Of a stretch of DNA of 64,000 nucleotides, positions 24,432 to 32,562 are shown piece by piece. A program made the position numbers and the translations under genes. The stretch comes from UBA1732 sp045114455 (GTDB lineage Bacteria > Verrucomicrobiota > Lentisphaeria > Victivallales > UBA1829), in assembly GCA_045114455.1 (NCBI GenBank), contig JBGUKN010000033.1, positions 1-64,000 on the forward strand, written 5' to 3'. The stretch's first letter is position 1. Each line of letters starts with the position of its first letter. The notes beneath the pieces were generated by a model. The model was given only the letters and a program-made list of their open reading frames with translations. It did no database searches and was not told where the DNA came from.

Positions 24432-25361
24432 ATGGCGAATTATGATGTCAAGGACGTGAACGGCGTCGAACACCTCAGGCTTGAGGAATCCGACGTCGCC
24501 GCTCTCGTCGAGTCCGATCAGGTCACGGCCACCTGCCCCATGAAGAAATCCCCCATGCCGTCCTGGTCCACCGCCGCAAAATTCGATTTCCTCACCAATC
24601 TGCTCGACGAACAGCGCAAACGCCTCGCAGTAAACGCTGCACAGGCACGCGACATCAGCATTTTCTCCCAGCAGGAGCTCACGGACCAGCAGAAAATCGC
24701 GCTCGCCGAAGAGGAAAAATTCGTGGCGAAGCCTGCCGCTCCGGTCGCCCGCCTCAAGGCGTTCTTCATCGACTTCATCTTCGCGATTTTCAAGGCCGTC
24801 CCGGTGGAGCTCGCCGCCATCGTTGCGGTCTACCTGGTGGCCGTGTCCGGCGCCTCCTCCCTGCCGCAGGCGCCCGCAGGTCTCGGCTCCGATGCCGTCA
24901 GCCTCGCTCCGGCCCCGGCAGGCGCGAAGGCGAAGCTCAAGATCGCTCCGACCAAGTTCGCCGAACTCGACGCCGATCTCGGATACAAGGCCGGGTCCGT
25001 CATCGACGACAAGGTCGCAAAGGAACAATACATCTGCCTCTCCTCCGAAAAAGGCAAGGCAGTCTGGATCAAATCCGCCACGGCGGGACGCATCGCACTC
25101 GGCGCCGCGTTCCTGTTCTTCGCATGGGAATTCGTCATGCTCGGCTGGGGACTCTGCGCCCACGGCCAGACGCGCGGCATGAAGAAGAACGGCCTGACGC
25201 TCTCCAATGCCAGGGACGTCCGCGTGGAGCTGAACGGGTTCCAGGTGTTCGTGTCCGTCCTGGTGACGCTCGTGACCTGGACCTTCGCCTGGATCCTCGT
25301 GCTGACGATCAAGCGTTCCCCCGCCGAGCTCGTTTCGTTCACGCGCTGCACCGCGGAATAA
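24432..25361 (+). CDS. RDD-like membrane protein of unknown function
   Basis: A 309-residue protein. Residues 1-110 are soluble and charged with a predicted helix (AKFDFLTNLLDEQRKRLAVNAAQARDIS). The hydrophobic segment ARLKAFFIDFIFAIF, then AHGQTRGMKKNGLTLSNARDV and a last membrane segment (VLVTLVTWTFAWILVL), follow the RDD layout (an Arg and two Asp around the membrane segments). Between them is an Ala/Pro-rich region and a short SH3-like stretch. RDD proteins are mostly uncharacterised; some are Na+/H+ antiporters. The ATG lies 52 bp after a strong -10; upstream in-frame starts would precede the promoter. Confidence 0.6.
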   Translation: MANYDVKDVNGVEHLRLEESDVAALVESDQVTATCPMKKSPMPSWSTAAKFDFLTNLLDEQRKRLAVNAAQARDISIFSQQELTDQQKIALAEEEKFVAKPAAPVARLKAFFIDFIFAIFKAVPVELAAIVAVYLVAVSGASSLPQAPAGLGSDAVSLAPAPAGAKAKLKIAPTKFAELDADLGYKAGSVIDDKVAKEQYICLSSEKGKAVWIKSATAGRIALGAAFLFFAWEFVMLGWGLCAHGQTRGMKKNGLTLSNARDVRVELNGFQVFVSVLVTLVTWTFAWILVLTIKRSPAELVSFTRCTAE

Positions 25362-25385
25362 CCGGTCTTTTTTCCGTTTTTTCAG

Positions 25386-25414
25386 GCGCCGTGCTTCGGT
25401 ACGGCGCTTTTTTT
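25386..25414 (+). terminator. Rho-independent terminator of the RDD-like gene
   Basis: Stem GCGCCGTGC / GTACGGCGC around a TTCG loop, followed by seven T, 25 bp after the stop codon. Confidence 0.9.
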
Positions 25415-25477
25415 GTCGGCTTCTGTCTGTCCGGCGATCATTCCGCGGATGGCGGCGGGAGCGGCATGGAAAACGAC

Positions 25478-25514
25478 AAAAAAGCCCTCCGTCGCAGCAA
25501 AGACGACGAAGGGC
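25478..25514 (-). terminator. Rho-independent terminator of the oxygen-defence operon
   Basis: Minus strand: stem GCCCTTCGTCG / CGACGGAGGGC and a 9-base loop, then six T. It lies 62 bp beyond the rubredoxin stop. Confidence 0.9.
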
Positions 25515-25575
25515 AATGTACCGTTATGTCCGCTCCGGCGCTAATTCAGCGGGCGGAGCGGAACCGGAGCCGGAA

Positions 25576-25734
25576 TCATTCCGGGTTGAAATCGGACTTG
25601 GAAACGCCGCAGACGGGGCAGCCCCAGTCTTCCGGGACGTCTTCCCAGGCGGTTCCGGGCGCGATTCCGCTGTCGGGATCGCCGACGGCGGGGTCATAGA
25701 CATAACCGCAGACGCTGCAAACATACTTTTTCAT
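25576..25734 (-). CDS. Rubredoxin
   Basis: A 52-residue protein, too short for many ORF filters, with the full rubredoxin signature. Two CxxCG knuckles bind one iron: YVCSVCGYVYD at the start and GCPVCGVSKSDF near the end, with the PGTAWEDVPEDW middle part. It passes electrons, most likely to the flavodiiron protein encoded just upstream and to the desulfoferrodoxin. AAAGGATT precedes the ATG. It is the last gene of the three-gene leftward operon. Confidence 0.97.
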   Translation of the reverse strand: MKKYVCSVCGYVYDPAVGDPDSGIAPGTAWEDVPEDWGCPVCGVSKSDFNPE

Positions 25735-25770
25735 GATGGAGAATCCTTTCTGGTTTCGAACGTGGTGTGA

Positions 25771-26976
25771 TTATTGAGCGGAGCGCGCGAGAAGCGCGTC
25801 GCCGACGGCTTTGCCGAGGGCCGCACACTGGTCAAGCGCCGCCGCGGTGGGAACGTATTTGACTTTCAGGCCGGGCGCCACGAGTTCGACGCCCGCGCCC
25901 TTCAGGTATTCCTCGATCTTCGCGACGGATTCGCCGCTCCAGCCGAAAGAGCCGAACGCAGCGCCGATCATGTTTTTGGGGCGGAGTCCGCGGAGATAGG
26001 TCAGGACGTCCGCCGTGCGTGGATAGAGGTCGTTGTTGATGGTGGGGGAGCCGACGACGAGGGCGGAGGCTTTCAGCATGGCGGCCGCGGCGTCGCTGCG
26101 CGTGCAGGATGCCAGACAGAGGACCTGGACGCCGCATCCGGTCTCGCGGATGGCGTCGGCGATCGCAAACGCCATTTTTTCGGTGCTGTGCCACATGGTG
26201 TCGTAAAGCACGAGGGCGTTGGGCGTGACCGCCTGTTCGGCGAATTCCTTGTACCACGCGAACGGAGTGCCCAGCATGTCGACGCGCCACAGCGGACCGT
26301 GGTCGGGGGCGATGACAGCGACGTCGAGGCCGAGGCCGGGGAAGGCTTCGAGGAGCTTCAGGACCTGCGGGGAATACGGCAGAAGGATGTTCGCGTAGTA
26401 GCGTTCGGCTTCCTCGCGCATGGTCGGGAGGTCGTTCTCGTCCGCGAAGATCTTGGCAACTGCATAGTGCATGCCGAAGCCGTCCTGCGAGAAGAGGACG
26501 TTGTCGCCGGTGAGGTAGCTGAACATGCTGTCCGGCCAGTGGAGCATACGGGTCTCGACGAACTTGAGCGAGGATTCGCCGAGTTCGATGGCGTCGCCGC
26601 TCTTTACGGGCATGATCTTTCCGGCGAGGTCGTGGAAATGGGCTTCGAGCGCCTTCACGCCGAGGGTGGAAGCATAGACTTCGGACGGATTCACGCGGGC
26701 GATGGTCTCGGGCAAGGCGCCGGAATGGTCCATTTCGGCATGGTTGGAGACGATCACATCGATCTTCGAGGGGTCGACGACGGATGCGATACGCTCCATC
26801 ATCTCGCCGGAGAACGGCGCCTTGACCGTATCGATGAGCGTGATCTTCCGATCCATGACGAGAAATGCGTTATAGGTGGAACCGCGGCGCGTGGTGTAAC
26901 CGTGGAACTCCTTGAGCTGCCAGTCGATGGCGCCGACCCACCAGACTTTGGGGGAAATCCGGATCGCTTTCATCAT
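25771..26976 (-). CDS. Flavodiiron protein (O2/NO reductase)
   Basis: A 401-residue enzyme that reduces O2 to water or NO to N2O using electrons from rubredoxin. The metallo-beta-lactamase-like diiron domain (residues 1-250) has the ligand set HAEMDH, HWPDSM, FSQDGFG and APDHGPLWR. The flavodoxin domain (about 255-395) starts ALVLYDTMWHSTEKMA, the FMN phosphate loop, and includes GSFGWSGESV. Neighbours rubredoxin and desulfoferrodoxin are its expected electron donor and partner. It starts MM; either ATG (26976 or 26973) is possible. Confidence 0.96.
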   Translation of the reverse strand: MMKAIRISPKVWWVGAIDWQLKEFHGYTTRRGSTYNAFLVMDRKITLIDTVKAPFSGEMMERIASVVDPSKIDVIVSNHAEMDHSGALPETIARVNPSEVYASTLGVKALEAHFHDLAGKIMPVKSGDAIELGESSLKFVETRMLHWPDSMFSYLTGDNVLFSQDGFGMHYAVAKIFADENDLPTMREEAERYYANILLPYSPQVLKLLEAFPGLGLDVAVIAPDHGPLWRVDMLGTPFAWYKEFAEQAVTPNALVLYDTMWHSTEKMAFAIADAIRETGCGVQVLCLASCTRSDAAAAMLKASALVVGSPTINNDLYPRTADVLTYLRGLRPKNMIGAAFGSFGWSGESVAKIEEYLKGAGVELVAPGLKVKYVPTAAALDQCAALGKAVGDALLARSAQ

Positions 26977-27024
26977 AATAGTGCGTGTGTCCTTTCGTGA
27001 GGGTATCGTAAAGATTATTTGGGA

Positions 27025-27423
27025 TTACGGGATGGTAAAGGCCCAGAGGCCGTGGAGATTGCAGTATTCGCGAAGGATGAGGCCGCCGCGGTATTTGACG
27101 GGAAACACGGCTTCCGGCGCGTCGCCCGGCTTCAGATACTTGCGGAAGACCATGTCGCCGTCGACGACCTCGATCCACTGGATGTAGTGCGCCTCCAGCA
27201 TCGGATGCGCCACCGCGCCGACCATGACTTTGAGCCAGTCGCCCTGCGGCTCCGCCACCGGGACATGCTTTTCGCCAGCGCCGTCGGAACGGTTTTCCAT
27301 CATGCGCGTCAGGCCGCGTCCGCAGCAGGCGAGGATGCAGTCGTCCCCTTTTTCGCAGGGCTGAAGCGCTTCAAAGACAACGCCGCACTCGGCGCATTTC
27401 CAGATCGGATTCGGTTCCTTCAT
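27025..27423 (-). CDS. Desulfoferrodoxin / superoxide reductase, class I
   Basis: A 132-residue protein that reduces superoxide to hydrogen peroxide without making O2. The N-terminal desulforedoxin-like centre is intact (WKCAECG and CILACCG give four Cys). The catalytic Fe(His)4Cys centre is present as EKHVPV, HPMLEAHYIQWIEV and CNLHGLW. Having both centres makes it class I (2Fe). GGGGGAAT stands before the ATG and a promoter lies about 90 bp upstream. It is the first gene of the operon with the flavodiiron protein and rubredoxin. Confidence 0.97.
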   Translation of the reverse strand: MKEPNPIWKCAECGVVFEALQPCEKGDDCILACCGRGLTRMMENRSDGAGEKHVPVAEPQGDWLKVMVGAVAHPMLEAHYIQWIEVVDGDMVFRKYLKPGDAPEAVFPVKYRGGLILREYCNLHGLWAFTIP

Positions 27424-27513
27424 CGTGATTCCCCCTCATTCTTGCAGGTTCGGCCGTGCCGTTCCGGCCGGCGGTTCCGCCCGGATGACGCACGAGCCTT
27501 TCATTCTTCCAAT

Positions 27514-27542
27514 ACTGTATCACCTGCGCACGGAAAATGCAA
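27514..27542 (-). promoter_or_regulatory. Promoter of the desulfoferrodoxin operon
   Basis: Minus strand: TTGCAT (27542-27537), 17-bp spacer, TACAGT (27519-27514). No obvious PerR-like palindrome seen around it. Confidence 0.55.
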
Positions 27543-27565
27543 GCCCGCAACGAGGAAAAGCCGGG

Positions 27566-27617
27566 AAGAAAAAACGAAAAAGCCGCCGGGGGAGCGGTGA
27601 AACTCCTGCCCGACGGC
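27566..27617 (-). terminator. Terminator closing the Mu-like phage cassette
   Basis: Minus strand: 9-bp stem GCCGTCGGG / CCCGGCGGC (one T-G pair), then TTTTTCGTTTTTT. It begins 15 bp after the last gene of the cassette. Confidence 0.85.
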
Positions 27618-27631
27618 AAAAAGAAAAACCA

Positions 27632-28048
27632 TCAGTCTCCGTTCGGTCCGGACCCGGAAGCGGTGTCGTCGGACCCCTGCGACAATTCCTGACCGAAGTC
27701 GCTCCGGATGAGGGCGGCGGCATCCGTCAGATGGTCGGCGGTTCCGATGTAGTTGATCGTGACCTCGTGCGAGACCGCGGCGGAATTGAAGATGCCGGGC
27801 GAGACCCGCCTGCGGTACTGAAGCGCATAGGTCCCCTCCGGCGCACTCGCGTAATCCCCGGTGATGACGGTGCTTTTCAGCACGGGCGCGGCCGTATCCG
27901 GATCGACGCCGACACGCTGGATGGCAACCGTGCCGCTGCCGGACAGGGATTTTTCCGCAAGTCCGCCGAGGGCGGAATTGACGCCGGAGCACCCGGAGAA
28001 CGGAATGATTGCAGCGACAGAAACAAAAATCAAAGAAAGACGATACAT
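27632..28048 (-). CDS. Small lipoprotein of the phage cassette
   Basis: A 138-residue protein with a lipoprotein signal: MYRLSLIFVSVAAIIPFSGC, with Cys 20 as lipidation site. The mature part is a short beta-rich domain (TYALQYRRRVSPGIFNSAAV) followed by a Gly/Ser/Asp-rich end. It is the last gene of the cassette. Phage lipoproteins can act in lysis (Rz1-like spanins) or superinfection exclusion; this one is longer than Rz1 and lacks its Pro-rich form, so its role is unknown. Confidence 0.7.
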   Translation of the reverse strand: MYRLSLIFVSVAAIIPFSGCSGVNSALGGLAEKSLSGSGTVAIQRVGVDPDTAAPVLKSTVITGDYASAPEGTYALQYRRRVSPGIFNSAAVSHEVTINYIGTADHLTDAAALIRSDFGQELSQGSDDTASGSGPNGD

Positions 28049-28070
28049 GTTGAACCCTTGAAATTGAATG

Positions 28071-28301
28071 TTATTTGTTGAGCATTTCCTTTGCTCCGGC
28101 GAGGACGGCGGCGCAGATTACTCCGATGACAAGCGTGATGAAGGCTTTCATAGCCGTTTTCCGTCCAGTTTGAAACGCCTCGGCGAGGGTGCGGAGCGTA
28201 TCCGCCGTCTTCGCGTCGATCCCGTTCGGACACCCGTGATCGTAGGAAGCCAGGATATCGGTGAAGATGGCGGCGATCTCGTTTTTGTCCTGATCCGTCA
28301 T
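28071..28301 (-). CDS. Small single-span membrane protein (holin-like position)
   Basis: A 76-residue protein: about 40 soluble residues (KNEIAAIFTDILASYDHG), then a basic RKTAMK turn and one C-terminal hydrophobic helix (FITLVIGVICAAVLAGA). Size, topology and position late in a phage cassette suggest a holin or similar, but no family match is clear. The start at 28301 overlaps the previous gene by 4 bp. Confidence 0.6.
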   Translation of the reverse strand: MTDQDKNEIAAIFTDILASYDHGCPNGIDAKTADTLRTLAEAFQTGRKTAMKAFITLVIGVICAAVLAGAKEMLNK

Positions 28302-28687
28302 ATGCGCTTTTTCCCTTCCTTGTAGGCGTTCCAACCGAACATCTGACAAATGAGAGCGGCGAGGATCCCGGTCAGCATGCAGACCGGACGGCAATCGTAC
28401 ACGGCCTCAAGCATGACGTTTGCGGCAAGACGGGCATTCGCATCCGTGAACGACCGGAACGTTTTGTACGGCAGAGAGTATTCCCAGTCGTGAATTTCCG
28501 CGGACGCCTCCAGCGGACGGAGCAGACATGAAAGCATGTGCCGGAACCATGCCGGCCATCGGTCCGGTCCGACGCCGTTGCATGCGGCGGCGAGCTCGTC
28601 CCCCGATGCCTGCCAGAACGATTCCGGGGCGAAGGCTCCGAACTCACGACAGAACGCACGCAGGAATTGAGCACGGGACGGCGTCAT
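28298..28687 (-). CDS. Phage-cassette protein with HDWEY motif, unknown function
   Basis: A 129-residue protein. Around residue 60 is SAEIHDWEY, and near the C-terminus a hydrophobic stretch (PVCMLTGILAALICQMFGW). The HDxxY pattern occurs in small phage proteins of the DUF1353 type and in phospholipase A2-like enzymes; one motif is not enough to assign either. It overlaps genes on both sides by 4 bp, so it is translationally coupled. Confidence 0.6.
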   Translation of the reverse strand: MTPSRAQFLRAFCREFGAFAPESFWQASGDELAAACNGVGPDRWPAWFRHMLSCLLRPLEASAEIHDWEYSLPYKTFRSFTDANARLAANVMLEAVYDCRPVCMLTGILAALICQMFGWNAYKEGKKRI

Positions 28688-29082
28688 CTGTCCGCCGCTC
28701 CCTTCACGAGTTCCGCCCAGGTGATTCCGAACCGGAGCGCGTCCGCCATGAGCTCGACGATCCGGGCGCGGCCCTCCGCGACCACCTCCTCAGACACGCC
28801 GCGATCCCGTGCGAACGCGATCAGGTCGGACGAGATGCCGTTTTGTGCCGCAGCGAGAAACTCGGCGGGCGTGATCCTGTCGGTTTTGCTCGCGAGGTCC
28901 GCGATCAGATCGGCAAACGCCGCGCAGATGCGTTCCTGCGGCGTCGGTTCGCCGTCGTCCGTGATCGCGCCGCCGAGCTGGATAAACAACTCGTCCGTCA
29001 CGGGCGAAACGATTGATCCATCCGTTAATTTCAGCGGGTCCGGGCGATGATCGTAAGTTTTTCCGTTGATTGTGTATTCCAT
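28684..29082 (-). CDS. Phage-cassette protein, unknown
   Basis: A 132-residue, mostly helical, soluble protein starting with a short beta-hairpin (MEYTINGKTYDHRPDP). Helices at about 48-68 and 88-125 (VVAEGRARIVELMADALRFG). Perfect AAGGAGG before the ATG. Located directly after the fibre gene, where tail-fibre assembly proteins often sit; similarity to those is not evident, so this is only positional. Confidence 0.55.
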   Translation of the reverse strand: MEYTINGKTYDHRPDPLKLTDGSIVSPVTDELFIQLGGAITDDGEPTPQERICAAFADLIADLASKTDRITPAEFLAAAQNGISSDLIAFARDRGVSEEVVAEGRARIVELMADALRFGITWAELVKGAADR

Positions 29083-29102
29083 TGTTCAGTCCTCCTTATG
29101 TT

Positions 29103-32100
29103 TCAACCTACTTTGTTGAGCTGCACCAGCGCGCCAGTCACCGTATAGGTTCCGGTAGAACCGTTGACTGTAGCAGAGCTATAGGTTGTACCATCGTCCG
29201 TGGTATAGTACACAAGATAATCAGCCGTGGAATCGAGGAAAGTTACAGCAGCCCCGTAGACAAAGCCAAGATTGGTGATGGTGGAGCCTTGAATATCTGC
29301 GTAGTCGAAAGTATGAATATGGCCGGCACTGTCACGGATAACAGTCGGAAGGTCATCACCGCCGCCGACAATATTGATGATTCCGTTCTCCGCATTTGCG
29401 ATAATCGGAGTGCCAGCGGATGTTCCGGTTAGGTCAACAATCGCCCCGCTGGTAATGGTAAGTTCGCCGTCAACGACCTTGGTAATCGGATTGATGTTTG
29501 TGCCTGAGAAAACGGCAGTACCACCACCGTTAATGTAAATGAAGTACGAACCTTTTGACCCGCCGGGAGGAACGCCTTGAAAGTCGCAGTCTCCAATCGT
29601 GCAATGCGCACTGCCGTTAGTGTTCGACCCCATGTAAATCGCCAACCCATCCTGCCAGTTGGCGACAGCATTTCCGCTGAACACACAGTTGGAAACGGAC
29701 GCGGTACATCCGGCAAGATACATAGCTCCTCCTTTGTTGTTGAGGCAGGTGTTATCGTAAAACGAGCATCCTTCCGCCTCAAACGTGGAGTTATTCAGCT
29801 GGACTGCGCCGCCAAAGGAGTTAGCAAGCCCGGAGAAAATGGCGCCGCTCACCTTGCCGCCGTAGGGCTGTACCAGTTTGTTCAAATAGTTCGTATTGCT
29901 CAAACTTGCAACAGTCAAGTTATCAAGCATATACGCGCTTGCCTGACCTGCGGACGGATACACGGTCGCGCCGCCGGGAGCAAAGGTGATGCCGCCGCCG
30001 GGGTTGATGGGCGTGGTGTTGGTATTGCCAGTCAAATCAACAACGGCACCGCTGGAGATGCTGACGGCTCCAACAGCACTTTCCCCACCGGACATGATTT
30101 TATCAACCCTATTTTCTCCGGTGATAACAACTGTCCCCCCGGAGGTAACTATATATCCAACCGTACTCCCGCTCATATTGATGGTAGCGTCCGTGAGTCG
30201 TATGTCAGTCGTAGAATTACCACTTATGACAGAGTTATCAATGTTAAGAACACTACTTCCGCCTGCGTACACCCCGCCACCAAAGGCGCCATAATTAGCG
30301 GTTACGATACACTTATCTAACGTGAGTGTACCGCCAGAATTGACCGCACCCCCACCACCGTACGCCCCATTCATTCCACTAATCGTGCAGGAAGAAAGGT
30401 ATACAGTCGCATTAGACGAACGAATACCGCCCGAACCACCCGTAAATGTGCAACCGCTCGCATACGCCGTGCCGCCGCCGGAAACTGTGACGTTCGTTCC
30501 ACCGAGATTCACCACATTCGTATTGCCGATTTGAGGAACAGTCATGCCGTCGAGCATGTAAGCCGAAGCGGAACCAGCGGAAGGATACACGTTCGCACCG
30601 CCCGGAGCGAAGGTCACGCCGCATCCGGGATTCCACGGCGTGGCATTTTCATTCCCCGTGAAGTCAATGACTGCGCCGCTCGAAACCGACCACTCCCCAC
30701 TTGGGGTGCTGTATTTGTCCGTGCGACCTTTATATACAATAGTCCCGCCAAACGTAGCACTCGCGTTGGAGTAATTGTAGATATTGGCAATGTTGTCCAA
30801 AAATGAGCAGTCAACAATCGCGACTTTTGCGCCGCGTTTCATGGCGATGTCATTCAACGTGTTTCCGCTGAACGTACAACCGCTTAAAAAGACGGTCGCC
30901 TTGCCAGTATCGCAAGCAACTCCTATAGCTCCAATCCTTGTGGCGGCTGTATTTCCGCTGAACGTGCAGGAGGTGAATTGTGCGGACATTCCATCTGTGA
31001 AAAGAAACGCCCCGGACGTTGCTCCGCTCGAACCGCCATTCGTAAATGTACAACCTGAGGCAGAACCGTTTTGCATTATGGCGGTCGTTGCACCGAGGTC
31101 AACCACGCCGGTTCCGTCTCCCGTGACCTTTTCGACTGCCAAACCGCCGCCGCTGACCGCAACGTTCTGAACGAACACGTCGCCCAGTGTGAGCGTGCCA
31201 GAACTCACAACCACGCCGTTCATGCTGAGGTTGGAGAAGGTCGTTTTCGATGTGCAGACGATGCCGCCGCTGAGGACGGTTTCCGTGTAGCCGTTGCCGA
31301 CAACGTGCTTTTCGCCCGCGTAGGTCGTCGCGCCGCCGAGGTCGAGCGTCTGACCGTTCAAAGAGGCGTCAAAGGCAATGTATTCACTGGAAACATCATG
31401 CAGTGCATAGGGGAGCGTTCCGGCTGTGGTCCCGGTCGCGGATACCACAATGTATCCGTACACATGGTCTTCGACGGAAATGATACATTTCCCGTCGTGG
31501 AATCTCAACGTGCAGTTATTCACCGCATCCGGCTCCAGCGCATCGGCGAGGATGACGTTGGAATCCGTACGGACATACCCCGTTCCCGCGACGAAGAGTT
31601 CGATGTGGCCCTCAATACCCCACGTCCCCGTGCTGTCCTTGAACGCCGCCGTAGTCGCAAGCCACTTGGCAGACGAAGTGACATTGATCTTGTATGCGTT
31701 GCCCGGCTCCATAACATAAGCGGAAACGGAAGTCTGGCTTCCTTCTGGCGTGATGGTTCGCGTGATGATGCTGGAATCCGCAATGATGTTCATGTACCGT
31801 TTGCGGTTTACCGTGGTCCCGGAAATCTCCATCAGGTCGCCCGCGGAGATGTTGTTCTGCTTCGCCGCGAGGGATGCCGAAAGCCCTGTGACAACGCTTT
31901 GCGGTACATCGTCCGTGCTGATTACGCCATTGGAAGAGATGGAAATGCCCGTTCCTGCGTTGGAGAAATTCAATTTATCCTGTTTCGTATCTGCCGAAGC
32001 CGAAACTGCTGCCTGAATAAGACTTTCCGCCTGCGTACGGGTCACGACTTCCTGATCCATCGCGGTCGGATCTCCTAGTCCGCCCACACGGTTCCGAATT

Positions 32101-32561
32101 GTGAAATTCTCGATCTGAAGCACGAACACGGCATTTCCCGCGTTGTCGTATCCGACCAGTTCTCCGGTCAGGCCGGAACGCTTTTTTTCATTGCCGATCC
32201 ATGTTGCGAGTTCCTGCGTGTTCATATTGGAAATCGGGATCACGAATTCCGTGAAGTGCAGAGTGCTGCCGTCGAACACACCGTTTGCAGTATGAACCGA
32301 GATGCTGTCGGCATCGGCAACCAGTTTGCACGTTGTGTTTCGGTCAAGGTCATCGTCCATGCGCCATTGCCAATCCACGATGCCGTTGAACGAGTCCATC
32401 GGATACGGCGTCGCATCATTCTGGGCGGCGAACAACCTCATTCGCAAACAGACGGACACTCCGAGCGTCAAAATCGGAGCGGGCCTTTTCCGGGCGTTTG
32501 CATAATCCCGCACGCTGCCGAGCGTTTCGTTGGCGACCGCATAAAAAACAATGTCCTGCAT
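29103..32561 (-). CDS. Large phage fibre/adhesin with Pmp-like right-handed beta-helix
   Basis: A 1152-residue protein, the largest in the cassette. The N-terminal ~170 residues are a globular attachment part. At about 190-240 come tail-fibre-type stretches (TKQDKLNFSNAGTGISISSN). From about 430 to 1060 it is built of short parallel beta-helix turns like chlamydial Pmp or parallel beta-helix repeats: ASGCTFTGGSGGIRSSNATV, GGAVNSGGTLTLDKCIVTAN, YGAFGGGVYAGG, FSGNTAATRIG. It contains a duplicated module of about 48 residues (SSGAVVDLTGNTNTTP...YPSAGQASAYML). A smaller C-terminal domain closes it. No signal peptide, which fits a phage fibre better than a host autotransporter. AAGGAG precedes the ATG. 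Confidence 0.75.
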   Translation of the reverse strand: MQDIVFYAVANETLGSVRDYANARKRPAPILTLGVSVCLRMRLFAAQNDATPYPMDSFNGIVDWQWRMDDDLDRNTTCKLVADADSISVHTANGVFDGSTLHFTEFVIPISNMNTQELATWIGNEKKRSGLTGELVGYDNAGNAVFVLQIENFTIRNRVGGLGDPTAMDQEVVTRTQAESLIQAAVSASADTKQDKLNFSNAGTGISISSNGVISTDDVPQSVVTGLSASLAAKQNNISAGDLMEISGTTVNRKRYMNIIADSSIITRTITPEGSQTSVSAYVMEPGNAYKINVTSSAKWLATTAAFKDSTGTWGIEGHIELFVAGTGYVRTDSNVILADALEPDAVNNCTLRFHDGKCIISVEDHVYGYIVVSATGTTAGTLPYALHDVSSEYIAFDASLNGQTLDLGGATTYAGEKHVVGNGYTETVLSGGIVCTSKTTFSNLSMNGVVVSSGTLTLGDVFVQNVAVSGGGLAVEKVTGDGTGVVDLGATTAIMQNGSASGCTFTNGGSSGATSGAFLFTDGMSAQFTSCTFSGNTAATRIGAIGVACDTGKATVFLSGCTFSGNTLNDIAMKRGAKVAIVDCSFLDNIANIYNYSNASATFGGTIVYKGRTDKYSTPSGEWSVSSGAVIDFTGNENATPWNPGCGVTFAPGGANVYPSAGSASAYMLDGMTVPQIGNTNVVNLGGTNVTVSGGGTAYASGCTFTGGSGGIRSSNATVYLSSCTISGMNGAYGGGGAVNSGGTLTLDKCIVTANYGAFGGGVYAGGSSVLNIDNSVISGNSTTDIRLTDATINMSGSTVGYIVTSGGTVVITGENRVDKIMSGGESAVGAVSISSGAVVDLTGNTNTTPINPGGGITFAPGGATVYPSAGQASAYMLDNLTVASLSNTNYLNKLVQPYGGKVSGAIFSGLANSFGGAVQLNNSTFEAEGCSFYDNTCLNNKGGAMYLAGCTASVSNCVFSGNAVANWQDGLAIYMGSNTNGSAHCTIGDCDFQGVPPGGSKGSYFIYINGGGTAVFSGTNINPITKVVDGELTITSGAIVDLTGTSAGTPIIANAENGIINIVGGGDDLPTVIRDSAGHIHTFDYADIQGSTITNLGFVYGAAVTFLDSTADYLVYYTTDDGTTYSSATVNGSTGTYTVTGALVQLNKVG
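29922..30064 (-). repeat. Internal duplicated module, copy A, in the fibre gene
   Basis: A 143-bp stretch similar along its whole length to 30548-30690, both encoding SSGAV(V/I)D(L/F)TGN...TFAPGGA...YPSAG.AS.AYML. Direct orientation. Confidence 0.75.
30548..30690 (-). repeat. Internal duplicated module, copy B, in the fibre gene
   Basis: Partner of 29922-30064, about 480 bp away in the same orientation. A shorter, more diverged third unit (SSGAIVDLTGTSAGTPI) lies near 29400-29450. Confidence 0.75.
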
Positions 32562-32562
32562 A

